Notes: a model not told the origin generated them from the letters alone. A stretch of DNA of 64,000 nt from Streptomyces spiramyceticus (GCF_028807635.1 NZ_JARBAX010000001.1:4947501-5011500), one strand, 5' to 3'. Positions 25,871-34,886 are shown, numbered from the stretch's first letter. Numbers and translations are program-made.

Positions 25871-26701
25871 ATGGCCGAACTGCCAAGCCAGAGTGCCGTC
25901 CCCCGCCCTGCCGTGCCCCGGGCACGGTGTTCGGGTGTTGAAGACGCGGAACAGACCGGTGCCCAGCAGCCCGCGACGTGGGGACCGACTAAAGACCCCA
26001 AGCCCCAATCCTGCTTGCCGGGGCCACGACACTTGGCGGTGATCCTGGACGGCAACCGACGGTGGGCGACAGAGCATCAGCTTTCATTCGCCGAGGCATA
26101 CCGTGCGGGAGCGGTGAGGGTGAACGAGCTGGTGGCCTGGTGCGAAGACGCGCACATTCCAGTGGTCACCGTATGGGCGTTGTCCCAGCAGAACCTGCAC
26201 CGCGGCGCGGCATCGGTGCACGACATCATGTGCGCTGTCACAGACGGCCTGCAGACGATGGCCTCCACCGGACGTTGGCGGATCCGTCCCATCGGCGCTC
26301 TCGAACGGCTGCCCCCCGAACATACCTCCGCCCTGCGAACGGTGGAGGCCGACACCCGGCACAACCACGGAATCACCTTGAACGTGGCGGTCGCCTACAG
26401 CGGTCGCGACGACATCCTCCGGGCGATCCTCTTGCTCCTGCGCCAGATCCAGCACGAGCCTCACGCCACACCGGAGATCACGGAGCAACACGTGGCGCAA
26501 CACCTGTCCACGGCCGGACAGCCCGATGTCGATCTGGTCATCCGAACCTCAGGCGAACAGCGGCTGTCAGGGTTCATGTCCTGGCAGGCCGGCGAGGCCG
26601 AGTTGTATTTCACCGACACGGCGTGGCCGGCCTTCGACCGGAGCAGCTTCGACCGGGCCCTGCGTTGGTACGCGGGCCGCGAACTTCGCAGCGGCCGCTG
26701 A
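25871..26701 (+). CDS. cis-Prenyltransferase (UppS / Z-prenyl diphosphate synthase family)
   Basis: A 276-residue cis-prenyltransferase. Motif HLAVILDGNRRWA (about residues 55-67) carries the catalytic Asp, and RTSGEQRLSGFMSWQ and ELYFTDTAWPAF near the C-terminus bind isopentenyl diphosphate. The family condenses isopentenyl diphosphate with an allylic diphosphate giving Z-double bonds; some Streptomyces members make short or branched products. The next gene, 38 bases on, is a terpene synthase, so this copy probably makes its substrate rather than the undecaprenyl carrier. Start ATG 25871; the N-terminal 50 residues are low-complexity. Confidence 0.85.
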   Translation: MAELPSQSAVPRPAVPRARCSGVEDAEQTGAQQPATWGPTKDPKPQSCLPGPRHLAVILDGNRRWATEHQLSFAEAYRAGAVRVNELVAWCEDAHIPVVTVWALSQQNLHRGAASVHDIMCAVTDGLQTMASTGRWRIRPIGALERLPPEHTSALRTVEADTRHNHGITLNVAVAYSGRDDILRAILLLLRQIQHEPHATPEITEQHVAQHLSTAGQPDVDLVIRTSGEQRLSGFMSWQAGEAELYFTDTAWPAFDRSSFDRALRWYAGRELRSGR

Positions 26702-26739
26702 TCCTGGCGCGCAAGGCAGCCGCCGAATCAGGAGAGACC

Positions 26740-27768
26740 ATGCCCCAGACGGTAGACCTGGCCTTCGACATCCCGTCCCGGATGAGTCCCGACGTCGTCT
26801 CCTGCCTCACACGCACGCACGCGTGGCTGGGCACGTGCGGTTTTTGCCCAGACGAGGAGGCGGTCGCCAAGTTCGAGGCCCAGAAGCTCGTGAGCGCGGT
26901 GGCGCGGGTGTGGCCCTGCGCAATCGGCGACGACCTGCTGTTGGCGAGCAAGTTCTACCACTGGTACGCCATTTTCGACGACCTGTTCGATACGGTCTCG
27001 GACGCCAAGGCCACAGCCGCCCTGTGCCATCTCCACATCGCGATCCTGCACCGTCCCCCCGGAGACCCGGCGGCGGCAAAGGAGCCGCCCACGGTCACGG
27101 TCTTCAGGGAACTGTGGGACGAGGCCAGGGACGGCATGTCACCCGCATGGCGACACGTCGCGATCCGGAACTGGACGGACTACATCACGGCATACGCGGC
27201 CGAGGCCAGGGCGCGCGCCGGTCGGCGTGAGTTCCCAGGGGTCGAGGACTACCTGGCCTTCCGCCGCATGTCGATCGCGATGGACACCTGCTTCGACCTG
27301 ACCCAGCGGTTCTACCACCTCGAACTTCCCGAAGCCCTGCAGTACGACCAGCGCCTGTGGACGCTGCGGGGCTGGGCCACGGACGTCATCTCCTTGACCA
27401 ACGACCTGTTCTCGGTGGAGAAGGAGGAGAGGCAAGGCTCCGCCTACAACATCATCTTCGTCGTGGAGCGCGCCCTGGGACACAGCCGCGAGGAGGCGGT
27501 CGAATACGCACGACAGCTGCTGTACAGCAAGCTCGCCCAATTCCACCGGGCAGCCAAGGAGTTCCTTGAGGAGGGAGACCACCGGGGCTGGACCGCCAGC
27601 GAGGCCATCACGATCTACCGGATCGTGGACAACATGGCCGACTACATGCGAGGCCTGTACGACTGGCAACTCGAATCCTCCAGGTACGCCCATCCGCTCC
27701 CCGACCTCTACCCCGACCATCTGTTGACCAGCATGTTGCAGGACACTCAGGACGACCACAGACGATGA
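26740..27768 (+). CDS. Class I terpene synthase
   Basis: A 342-residue bacterial class I terpene cyclase. The aspartate-rich motif is in AIFDDLFDTV (about residues 77-86), and the NSE triad is NDLFSVEKEE (about 222-231); a conserved RY-type C-terminus (SSRYAHPL) is present. These residues bind three magnesium ions and ionise a prenyl diphosphate. It is the second gene of a two-gene operon with a cis-prenyltransferase, so a Z-configured substrate is likely. Start ATG 26740 after AGGAG at 26730-26734. Confidence 0.9.
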   Translation: MPQTVDLAFDIPSRMSPDVVSCLTRTHAWLGTCGFCPDEEAVAKFEAQKLVSAVARVWPCAIGDDLLLASKFYHWYAIFDDLFDTVSDAKATAALCHLHIAILHRPPGDPAAAKEPPTVTVFRELWDEARDGMSPAWRHVAIRNWTDYITAYAAEARARAGRREFPGVEDYLAFRRMSIAMDTCFDLTQRFYHLELPEALQYDQRLWTLRGWATDVISLTNDLFSVEKEERQGSAYNIIFVVERALGHSREEAVEYARQLLYSKLAQFHRAAKEFLEEGDHRGWTASEAITIYRIVDNMADYMRGLYDWQLESSRYAHPLPDLYPDHLLTSMLQDTQDDHRR

Positions 27769-27978
27769 GCATTGCCGCGCCAACGGTTCAGTGCTCGGTC
27801 CTCAAAGCTGCCCTCCTGGCCACCGCCGGGCCCGGTCGGCGGCAGGCATGGGCTTCGGGTGGCCACCCGCCCGGATGTATCTAGACGCACCGTTTCTCCA
27901 GTACCACTTGTGTGCTCGCGCGGGTGACACCTTCCGGGACCAGCCGTGACGAGGGGCCCGGGCTGATATCCAGTCCTC

Positions 27979-28638
27979 GTGATCAAATTGACTGGACGCG
28001 CCCTCGTTGGCGCCGCCCTCGCCCTGTTGCCCCTGATCGGCACTACGCCGGCCCAGGCCGCCGCCCCTCGCCTTGTCAGCCTGACCGAGGGCATCCGTGC
28101 CATCCCGCTCGGCGCTGAGAGTCGGGAGGGCTACACGCGCACCAGCTTCCGCCATTGGATCGACGAAGACCGCGACGGATGCAGCACCCGGGCCGAGGTG
28201 CTGATCGCGGAGTCCCGTGCGGAGCCGACCATCGAAGCTGGCTGCAAGGTCACGAAGGGGGTGTGGTTCAGCTACTACGACGAGCTGATCGTCACAGACC
28301 CGTCGGGCCTCGATGTGGATCACATGGTCCCGCTGGCCGAGGCCTGGGATAGCGGCGCTTCACAGTGGACGGCCGACCGCCGTCGGGCCTACGCGAACGA
28401 TCTCGGTGCTGACCAGTCCTTGGTAGCGGTGACCGCCAAGACCAACCGAAGCAAAGCAGATCAGGACCCGGCGCAGTGGCTGCCGCCGTCCGCTGACGCG
28501 CGCTGCACCTATGCCAGCGAGTGGACGGCCACCAAGCTCAGGTGGCATCTGACCGCCGACCGGGACGAGCAGGCCGCGTTGCTCGAACTCGCTGAGGGTT
28601 GTGGGGACACCCTGGTCGAGTACGAGCCTGCCCCGTAA
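27979..28638 (+). CDS. Secreted HNH-type nuclease (DUF1524-like)
   Basis: A 219-residue exported protein. A Sec signal peptide spans about residues 1-28 with cleavage near AQA/AA. The mature part has the DUF1524 HNH-like core DVDHMVPLAEAWDSGA followed by NRSKAD and DPAQWLPP, as in secreted Streptomyces HNH endonucleases. Four cysteines may form disulphides. It would degrade nucleic acids outside the cell. GTG 27979 begins the signal peptide. Confidence 0.85.
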   Translation: MIKLTGRALVGAALALLPLIGTTPAQAAAPRLVSLTEGIRAIPLGAESREGYTRTSFRHWIDEDRDGCSTRAEVLIAESRAEPTIEAGCKVTKGVWFSYYDELIVTDPSGLDVDHMVPLAEAWDSGASQWTADRRRAYANDLGADQSLVAVTAKTNRSKADQDPAQWLPPSADARCTYASEWTATKLRWHLTADRDEQAALLELAEGCGDTLVEYEPAP

Positions 28639-28784
28639 GTCTCCCCGTCTGCGACTGCGCCCGCTCCTCGTCTGGTCAGGGGCGGGCGCCCGTGACGACA
28701 AGGCGCCACCGGGTGCGCTTATGTCGCAGAGGTCCCGGGGCCGGTGCGGTGGCCACGCAATGATTGCGGCCCTTCATGACGTCG

Positions 28785-29018
28785 TCAGCTCAGCCAGCCG
28801 ACGTCGAGAATCTCGATGCCGTCCCTGTACGCCACGTACACAATCCAGCACCGCGGCCCGAAGGCCTCGCCCAACTGCTGGCCATCAGGCGGCGGCCAGG
28901 TCTCTGGCTCTCTCCAGACGGTCTCGATGAGCGCGGTGATTTCCCACCGGGCTGCGTCAGTTGGCAGCTCCGCCATGACCTGCTCGGCCGTCAGGTCCAG
29001 ATCGACTCGGTACCGCAT
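28785..29018 (-). CDS. Small hypothetical protein
   Basis: A 77-residue protein starting MRYRVDLDLTAEQVMAELP and ending in a beta hairpin-like CWIVYVAYRDGIEILDVGWL. The end has a faint resemblance to the last strands of ParE/RelE toxins, but there is no antitoxin-like partner and I do not assign it. Oriented opposite to the HNH gene. Confidence 0.5.
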   Translation of the reverse strand: MRYRVDLDLTAEQVMAELPTDAARWEITALIETVWREPETWPPPDGQQLGEAFGPRCWIVYVAYRDGIEILDVGWLS

Positions 29019-29174
29019 CGCGCACCCCCGTGATCGACAGTGCGAGCACGCTACGGCGGAGCCTGGCCGGTCCGCGACCCCTGTGGATAACGGGACCGTG
29101 CTGCCTGCTGGCGGACATCTGGACCGAGTCGTTCCTACTAGGGTGTGGAGCCAAATTCACGGCTACGGGAGGTC

Positions 29175-29208
29175 ACAGCGGGCACGCCGCGTGCCGTTCA
29201 CCGCTTGA
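29175..29208 (+). repeat. 34-bp direct repeat, copy A
   Basis: Identical to 31847-31880, with further similarity to its right. It contains the palindrome GGCACGCCGCGTGCC. The two copies bracket 2.7 kb holding MepB, IS481, RidA and GNAT genes. Confidence 0.75.
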
Positions 29209-29234
29209 CGCCCAGGGGCCTTACAGATGTGGTG

Positions 29235-29849
29235 TCACAGGTGGCCACTGGGGCGATACAAGGCGCAGGCCCGGGCAGCGTCGATGGGCTCGTGTTCAGG
29301 CACATGCAGAAAGTGGTTCAACTGCCATGTCTGCGTGTTGCGGGCTTGCCGGCTGGTGGTCGTCACCCACGGCGGATAAACGCGGAACGCCCGCTTCCCG
29401 CCGGATCCGTTCCTTGACACGATGCCCCGTTCACAGAGCACGTCTCGCGGAAGCACGAACTGTCCGAACCGTTGGCCTTCGCGAGTGCTGATGACGAAGA
29501 GATCAACGGGATCTTCAGCGTCGAAGGGCTGGATCGGCCCGCTCGCGGACCTCTTCCACACAGTGACGAACTGGCCGTCTTTCGTCGGGGTTGTCTTGGC
29601 CACGCGAAACGTGACCGAGAAGCCATCCAGCGTGAACTCGCATGCCCCGTACTCAGCGCTCTCCGCTTCAGGCACCGGCTGTGAGCACGTGAACCCACTG
29701 GGGTCATACACCAGTTCCTTTGCCACCAGCAGATCGCCGGGGATCCCAGCCGCACTCGGCCAAGACCCAGGATCACGGGCGCCAAGCTCCGAAGAGACAT
29801 CACGTTCCATCGACATTCCTGCATCCTGCCACCACCAGCCATCGAACAC
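29235..29849 (-). CDS. MepB family protein
   Basis: A 204-residue MepB-like protein. The family core is clear: YGACEFTLDGFSVTFRVAKT, then PTKDGQFVTVWKR, GPIQPFDAEDPVDLFVIS, GQFVLPRDVLCERGIVS and KRAFRVYPPW. MepB is encoded beside the multidrug regulator MepR and pump MepA in Staphylococcus but its function is unknown; no pump is present here. ATG 29849 is the longest start, 29816 or 29810 are alternatives. Confidence 0.85.
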   Translation of the reverse strand: MFDGWWWQDAGMSMERDVSSELGARDPGSWPSAAGIPGDLLVAKELVYDPSGFTCSQPVPEAESAEYGACEFTLDGFSVTFRVAKTTPTKDGQFVTVWKRSASGPIQPFDAEDPVDLFVISTREGQRFGQFVLPRDVLCERGIVSRNGSGGKRAFRVYPPWVTTTSRQARNTQTWQLNHFLHVPEHEPIDAARACALYRPSGHL

Positions 29850-29954
29850 ATGGCCGACCCGGTCTGTCGGCCATCGTCACGCAGGGCCCCAGACGACGAA
29901 CCCAGTCGAGCGCAGACACTCGTGGGCGGCAGGCCCCCCGCTGTTCGCCCGGCT

Positions 29955-30173
29955 GGACCGGTCGTGCAGGCCCGACTCCCCTTCCGCCGGCCAGCGGCGG
30001 ACCCACTTGTGGGCGGTGGACCGGGAGATCCCCATCTCGGCGGCCACGTGTGCGACCGGCCGCCCGGAACAGACACGATCGACGAGAAGCCGTTTGCCGT
30101 GAACGGTCAGCCGGGCATTACGGTGGGACACGAAGACCTCCGTGCGGTGTGTTCCTAGAGAGCTCCACCACAT
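29955..30173 (-). pseudogene. IS481-family transposase, N-terminal fragment
   Basis: Starts with residues typical of IS481 (VSHRNARLTVHGKRLLVDRV, then GRPVAHVAAEMGISRSTAHK, KWVRRWPAEGESGLHDRSSR), a helix-turn-helix. The DDE domain is missing; homology stops near 29955, and the frame runs on to 29877. A TAGGGCGTGTCCG end at 30233 may be the old terminus. Confidence 0.75.
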
Positions 30174-30445
30174 CGGAGGTCTTCGCCATGTTCAAGACCT
30201 GCAACTGTCAACAACGCTCGTGATCAATACAGCTAGGGCGTGTCCGACGGGTCATGCCTAGGATGTGGCGCGCTCGCACACGTGGGCATCTTTCATCCCG
30301 ACCTGCACCCTGACCTGTGCCGAGGCGAACTTGCGAGCCCTCGGGAATGGATCTCGGGATCTCGCGGCTGTCGTAGGTGGATCAAGTCGGGAGTGATCGC
30401 AGCTACCCGGCTCCGTGTGTGCAGCTTTGAGGGAGAGTCAGCAGC

Positions 30446-30856
30446 ATGTCCGTTACACAGCCTGCCGCCGAGCGTGAGCGCGTCTCCGCGGAACCCGACT
30501 GGTACGAGTCGGCCGGTATCTCGCTCGGCATCCGGGTCGGGAACTTGGTCTTCACATCGGGGCAGGCGCCGATTGATGCCCAGGGGGCCACGGTCGGCGC
30601 CGGGGACTTCGAGGCGCAAGCCCGTCAGGCGCTCGCGAATCTGTCGACGGTCCTGACGAACGCGGGCTCCAGCCTCGCTGACGTGGCCAAGGCGACCGTG
30701 TTCGTCACCGACATCGCGCAGCAGGACATCTTCGCCAAGCTGCGCGCGGAACACTTCCCGGACAAGCCCCATCTCGCGGAGTCGTTCGTGGAGGTCTCCT
30801 CACTCGCCGACCCTGAGTGGATGATCGAGATTGAGGCAATCGGACTCGTCCGGTGA
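30446..30856 (+). CDS. RidA family protein lacking the usual active-site Arg
   Basis: A 136-residue member of the YjgF/YER057c/UK114 (RidA) family, typical length, with VGNLVFTSGQAPID, the central QARQALANLSTVLTNAGSS and the C-terminal IEIEAIGLV. In true RidA imine deaminases the segment before VEV reads ARxxVEV with Arg105; here it reads AESFVEV, so the Arg is replaced and imine deaminase activity is doubtful. ATG 30446 after GAGGGAGAG. Confidence 0.88.
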   Translation: MSVTQPAAERERVSAEPDWYESAGISLGIRVGNLVFTSGQAPIDAQGATVGAGDFEAQARQALANLSTVLTNAGSSLADVAKATVFVTDIAQQDIFAKLRAEHFPDKPHLAESFVEVSSLADPEWMIEIEAIGLVR

Positions 30857-30911
30857 GGCTGAGTACTGGGAACCCTCTTGCCCTTTCGCAGAGAGTGACC
30901 AGAATCAGCGC

Positions 30912-31493
30912 GTGCAGATTCTGTCGTCCCCCGAAGAGGCCACCCCGTTCGATCTGCGTGTGCAGGTTCAGCAGCTCCAGGAGGAGGCGTGGCCGTCACC
31001 GCCTGGAGAGGTTGCTCCTCCCAAGGCTCCGGCCCACGACCCTGCCTTGCGGCCGTTGTCGATGATGCTCGTGGATGATGGGATGGTGCTGGCCGCGCTG
31101 GACATCCTGTCCAAGGAGATCGTCCACGCAGGACGACGCTTCGCCGCTGGCGGGCTCAGCACGGTAGTGACGCGGCAAGAGGCCCGTGGCCACGGGCATG
31201 GCCGGCGCCTGGTGATGGCGGCCCGGGAGATGATGATCGCGCGGAAACTGGACCTGGGGTTGTTCACGTGCGACAGCTCGCTGCAGGCGTTCTATGAGTG
31301 CGCAGGCTGGCGCGTTCTTCCTGGTGCGGTGCTGATCGGCGGGACGCCGCAGGATCCGTTCCCCAGCGACCAGCCCGGCTTTGACAAGATCACCATGGCC
31401 GACTTCTTCTCGCCCAAAGGCCGGCAGGCCGAGACGGCTTTCCGCGACAGCCGTATCGGGTTGTATTCCGGACAGATCGACAAGCTCTGGTGA
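30912..31493 (+). CDS. GNAT-family acetyltransferase, AAC(2')-like
   Basis: A 193-residue GNAT protein. Motif A is GLSTVVTRQEARGHGHGRRL with the acetyl-CoA phosphate loop; LGLFTCDSSLQAFYECAGWRV is motif B. Overall layout recalls aminoglycoside 2'-N-acetyltransferases, although the resemblance is general and no resistance claim can be made. GTG 30912; it lies 55 bases after ridA on the same strand. Confidence 0.75.
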   Translation: MQILSSPEEATPFDLRVQVQQLQEEAWPSPPGEVAPPKAPAHDPALRPLSMMLVDDGMVLAALDILSKEIVHAGRRFAAGGLSTVVTRQEARGHGHGRRLVMAAREMMIARKLDLGLFTCDSSLQAFYECAGWRVLPGAVLIGGTPQDPFPSDQPGFDKITMADFFSPKGRQAETAFRDSRIGLYSGQIDKLW

Positions 31494-31529
31494 CGTTGAC
31501 CGAAGTCAGGCGTCTTGCGGAACCCCGTG

Positions 31530-31650
31530 CAGGGGGACAGGCAGGCGGTCGACTCGCTTGGTTGCGCGGGTGATGCGGCGGTCATCAGCGTGATCGATGC
31601 CCAGATGATTAAAGGTCTCGGATTGCTGGACGAGCCGTTCCTAGTCGCGG
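31530..31650 (-). pseudogene. IS5-family transposase tail
   Basis: The minus strand gives RD, stop, ERLVQQSET in one frame and LIIWASITLMT in the next. It matches the tail at 8235-8459, so the same IS5 group has visited both loci. Confidence 0.6.
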
Positions 31651-31846
31651 GCATGCCTTCATGGACACCAAGAGGGGCCAGCGCGATACGACAGTCAAGT
31701 CTGACGGGACATTCCAAACCGAGGTGGTGTTCCCCGCGGATCGGTCTACAGTTCGTAAGGGCTCTTGGGCTCACCAGCGAGATTACGGCGGACATGCCGA
31801 TCCGCGTCACCGGCTGACCGTCTGGGGCCCGTTGACCAGCTCCCCA

Positions 31847-31880
31847 ACAGCGGGCACGCCGCGTGCCGTTCACCGCTTGA
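31847..31880 (+). repeat. 34-bp direct repeat, copy B
   Basis: Second copy of the repeat at 29175-29208, in the same orientation. The gap 31651-32166 otherwise shows no gene. Confidence 0.75.
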
Positions 31881-32166
31881 AGCCTAGGGGCCCTAAGCCA
31901 TGGCGCTGTCGGCGAGTGGTGAACAAAGCCGCGTAACGCTCGTCCCTTGCTCCCGTGTTGGCGTACTCGCCGTTCACGTGTACGCCGACAACGGGGCCAG
32001 GTGCCGATGTCGCGATTCAGTATTTCCGACCATCGGCCAGGGTGGTGAGGATTCCCCGAGTTCGGCGTGCCGCAGGGTGTTGTGGGGATATTTCTTATTA
32101 GCCTCCCATAACTGTACGAAGTCGATCTATCGCAGATCGCATTCACCTCACTCCACCGGAGATGAA

Positions 32167-32463
32167 ATGCACAAGCTCCGCAAGGCTGCCGTCCTGGTCG
32201 CCGCCGTCACCAGTGTCGGACTCCTGGGTGCCGGCACTGCCCACGCCGACGGGGGTGGGTACGGCCACGGCGGCAAGGGTGGCGACCACTTCAACATCAA
32301 CCAGAGCTCCAACTGCAAGTCGCACGACCTGAACCTCAACATCCTCGGCCAGGTCGGGCTGCTCAACGGCGCGCTGGGCAACCTGCTCGGCGGCGAGGGC
32401 AACCCGGGCGCACAGAACACCCACATGGGTTCGACCATGGGCTGCAACAACACCGCCTTCTAG
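32167..32463 (+). CDS. Small secreted Gly/Asn-rich protein
   Basis: A 98-residue exported protein: signal peptide to about residue 27 (AVTSVGLLGAGTAHA cleavage), then a His/Gly-rich stretch (GGGYGHGGKGGDHF), then INQSSNCKSHDLNLNILGQV and a C-terminal MGSTMGCNNTAF. Two cysteines could pair. Similar small secreted proteins of unknown role occur in Streptomyces; size and Asn/Gly content recall surface proteins such as chaplins, but no chaplin domain is present. ATG 32167 with GGAG at 32158-32161; a terminator follows. Confidence 0.75.
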   Translation: MHKLRKAAVLVAAVTSVGLLGAGTAHADGGGYGHGGKGGDHFNINQSSNCKSHDLNLNILGQVGLLNGALGNLLGGEGNPGAQNTHMGSTMGCNNTAF

Positions 32464-32502
32464 GCGCGTGACGGTCGCATAGACGGCCGAGAGCGGGAAA
32501 GT

Positions 32503-32539
32503 GGTCCCGGCACCGAGCCCCAGGCCCGGCGCCGGGACC
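32503..32539 (+). terminator. Terminator after small secreted protein
   Basis: GGTCCCGGC (32503-32511) pairs perfectly with GCCGGGACC (32531-32539), followed by CTCTTT. Confidence 0.75.
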
Positions 32540-32872
32540 CTCTTTGGAGACGGCAACGTCACACACGTGCATCCACGGCCCCCCGCCCTGGCGGCATTGG
32601 CTGCCCTTTTGGCTGTTGTGGTCGTCGGCGGCCTCATCCTCTGGCGCTATGGCGACGGCGATCCGGACACTCCTCCGCTCAGTCCTCGCTGCCGATGCTT
32701 CCTTGACGCTGTCTCGTTACGTTGCGTCGGCACGCTATTACCGGAGTAGCCCGGCCTGCGGAGCGAAGCCTGCCGATTCCTGGCCAAGGCGTCGTGCAGC
32801 CCTACGGCAGGGCCGTCAACGTCGGCGGACTGTCTACTCACAGCCCAGCTGGACGGGCGCAAGGCGCTGTGG

Positions 32873-33070
32873 TCAGGGCTTGGCGAGGCGGGCCAGTGCT
32901 GCGGCGAAGCTCAGGACGGCGGCGAGGACGGCGAGGGCGAGGAGTAGGAGCCGCAGGGTGTACAACGCACGCGGCAGCCTGCCCGCTTTGGTCTTTGGGT
33001 TTTCGGCTTGGTGGGCGTGTGCGGGCCAGTTGTTTACGGACTCGACGGGGTCGCCGTCATCTCGGTTCAC
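32873..33070 (-). CDS. Possible small C-tail-anchored membrane protein
   Basis: A 65-residue frame from GTG 33070 with a C-terminal hydrophobic helix LYTLRLLLLALAVLAAVLSF. It is similar in type to small spread/transfer membrane proteins of actinomycete integrative elements, but the start and identity are uncertain. Confidence 0.35.
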   Translation of the reverse strand: MNRDDGDPVESVNNWPAHAHQAENPKTKAGRLPRALYTLRLLLLALAVLAAVLSFAAALARLAKP

Positions 33071-33119
33071 CCCATGACAACGTCCGTACAGCGGCGGGAG
33101 GATGGCGGCACGGGGACTG

Positions 33120-33359
33120 TCACGGAATCGGTACCAGAGGGAGACCTCTAAACCACCCCGTGGGGAGGGGCATCGCAGTCCGTGGTGGATGCAGGGGTGG
33201 TGGCGTCCAGTAGGCGGCATGGTCTCCCCATCCGTCGGAGTCGGTTTCGGGTCCATGGAGGCGGATTTCATCGCACAGGGCGCACCGTTGGGGTTTGGTT
33301 CCTAACGGTAGGCAGTGAAATTCGCGGTCGTCGACAGACAGCGCGTAGGGCTCGATCAT
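33120..33359 (-). CDS. Possible small Cys-containing protein
   Basis: A 79-residue frame with REFHCLPLGTKPQRCALCDEI, suggesting a small zinc-binding site (C, C and C with a His). Overlapping longer frames exist on both strands, so support is weak. Confidence 0.35.
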   Translation of the reverse strand: MIEPYALSVDDREFHCLPLGTKPQRCALCDEIRLHGPETDSDGWGDHAAYWTPPPLHPPRTAMPLPTGWFRGLPLVPIP

Positions 33360-33552
33360 GTGCCGCTGGTTCCCACGCCAGCGGGACTCAAGCGCACCTC
33401 TCCGTCCCCGTTGGGGTGACGGCGTTTGCGGGACCGAACCCGGAACGGTTCAGTGAGGGCCCTGAAGGACAGGGCCCTCACAACGCGGGTCCGCTCACAA
33501 CGCGGGTCCGCGGGGGCGGACATGCGCTCCCGCGTCAGAGAAGCAACGACCG

Positions 33553-34041
33553 TCAGGCGTCGCGGTCACTGCCTCCGCATGCTTCCCCTTGCCCTCCGGC
33601 TGGGTTCAACTCGTGTGTCGTTGCGTCGTGTAGGAGGTGTTCGAGGGTGGGGAGGTCGTTGAGGGAGCCGTTGCCGTCCGGCAGGATGAGCCATCGCAGG
33701 CGTTCGCGTGTGGGCCGTGGCCATGGGGTGGCGATCCAGGCTCCCTTGCCGGCGCAGCGGATTCCGGAGGCGAGCCAGCAGGTGGTGGCGCCGGGGGGCA
33801 CGAAGAAGCCTATGAGCCTGGCGCAGGTGTCCAACAGGACCGGGCCGGGCCGTAGTCGACAGGCACTCAGGCCCTGTAGGACGGCAAGGCCCAGGCGCTC
33901 GGGCGTGATCACGACATCCCACCGGCGGCCGGCTGGTAGCAGGGTGACGTCTGGCTCGTGACGCCGCCACTGTCTGGCGCAGTCGGCCGGATCCAGCGCC
34001 GCGTCGGCTAGCCATTCCATCGCACCCGTGGTGTTGCCCAT
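33553..34041 (-). CDS. Primase/polymerase-related accessory protein
   Basis: A 162-residue protein beginning MGNTTGAMEWLADAALDP with LLPAGRRWDVVITPERLGL, VLLDTCARLIGFFVPPG and RLRWLILPDG. This resembles a Streptomyces family related to the N-terminal half of bifunctional DNA primase/polymerases of integrative elements and plasmids. Catalytic acidic residues of a prim-pol are not evident, so it may be a non-catalytic relative. Confidence 0.65.
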   Translation of the reverse strand: MGNTTGAMEWLADAALDPADCARQWRRHEPDVTLLPAGRRWDVVITPERLGLAVLQGLSACRLRPGPVLLDTCARLIGFFVPPGATTCWLASGIRCAGKGAWIATPWPRPTRERLRWLILPDGNGSLNDLPTLEHLLHDATTHELNPAGGQGEACGGSDRDA

Positions 34042-34204
34042 ACGGACCACCCCTGCATACGGGCCGGACAGAGCGAGCAGCCACGCTCCGACCAGCAGCC
34101 ATCACTGTTGGTCACATCTTGTCACCACCTGTTACGGGTGACGCAAGGGCCGGGCACCAAGAATTTCGCCGGAATGCCGCGGTTGCTCAAGCGAGTTGAA
34201 CCGG

Positions 34205-34408
34205 TCAGCGCCTTCGGCCCGAGCTAACGGCGGTCATGCAGGAAGGGCAGTAGCGTTCCGCGGTTGTCTCGTTCTGGGGAAGCGGCGCGGCGGGGGAGGA
34301 CAGTGTCACAGGGCGTCCGCACAGGGTGCTGTCGGTCGCCTCTTTGCTGATGACATGCCAGATCAGTTCGGCTTTGCCGACGGTGGACTCGGCGCGCATC
34401 TCATACAT
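34205..34408 (-). CDS. Small zinc-ribbon-like protein
   Basis: A 67-residue protein starting at ATG 34408 (AGAAGGG upstream): TVGKAELIWHVISKEATDST, LCGRPV and YCPSCMTAV. Three cysteines and the His could form a zinc site. Such small proteins are frequent on Streptomyces integrative elements; function unknown. ATG 34459 is an alternative start. Confidence 0.6.
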   Translation of the reverse strand: MYEMRAESTVGKAELIWHVISKEATDSTLCGRPVTLSSPAAPLPQNETTAERYCPSCMTAVSSGRRR

Positions 34409-34601
34409 CGGCGTGCCCTTCTGCGCTGACAGCAGGCGGGATTGGCCCGCTGTGTCCATGAGGCGCCACCGCGGCTGAAAGGGCGACTCGGCTAGGCCAG
34501 CAGGAGGAACACGCGCAGCGGGAGGTTTACCGGCGAGCCGCGCTGGCGCGGTAGCGCTGGTGCAGCTGCACGACCGAACACTTGGGGGCAGGCTGGAAGG
34601 C

Positions 34602-34826
34602 ATGGAAAGCGCGCCGATCGTCGTGCACCGGCCCTCTGCCAACGGCGGCCGACGGGTGACGGTGCACCGGCACGGCCGTGACGAGATTTTGGGGACGGCG
34701 TACTCCGACCATGACCTGGTGGTGTTCCTGGAAGCGGCCGGGGTTGCCGAGCCGGACGCCGTCACGGATGATCCCCGCTGGGTGGAGTGGCGAGGTGGCG
34801 ACCCGCATCAGTGGCACGCGGCCTGA
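34602..34826 (+). CDS. Small conserved-type protein
   Basis: A 74-residue protein starting at ATG 34602 with GGAAGG just upstream: APIVVHRPSANGGRRVTVHR, then GTAYSDHDLVVFLEAAGV, ending with PRWVEWRGGDPHQW. It looks like a small alpha/beta protein of the type found with Lsr2 and primase-like genes on integrative elements; no function known. Confidence 0.6.
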   Translation: MESAPIVVHRPSANGGRRVTVHRHGRDEILGTAYSDHDLVVFLEAAGVAEPDAVTDDPRWVEWRGGDPHQWHAA

Positions 34827-34837
34827 CCAAGCCGAAA

Positions 34838-34867
34838 CCCCCGGTACGCCTGTCACGTGTCCGGGGG
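34838..34867. terminator. Bidirectional terminator
   Basis: CCCCCGG (34838-34844) and CCGGGGG (34861-34867) pair between convergent genes; A-rich on the left and suited to both directions. Confidence 0.55.
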
Positions 34868-34886
34868 CTGTCATCGCCGCACTATT

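Noticed and set aside
26062..26739. Long N-terminal extension of the terpene synthase
   Set aside because: It overlaps the cis-prenyltransferase gene in another frame; RBS and family length fit ATG 26740.
30912..31493. Aminoglycoside resistance gene
   Set aside because: Only a general GNAT resemblance; no specific AAC(2') substrate residues could be confirmed.
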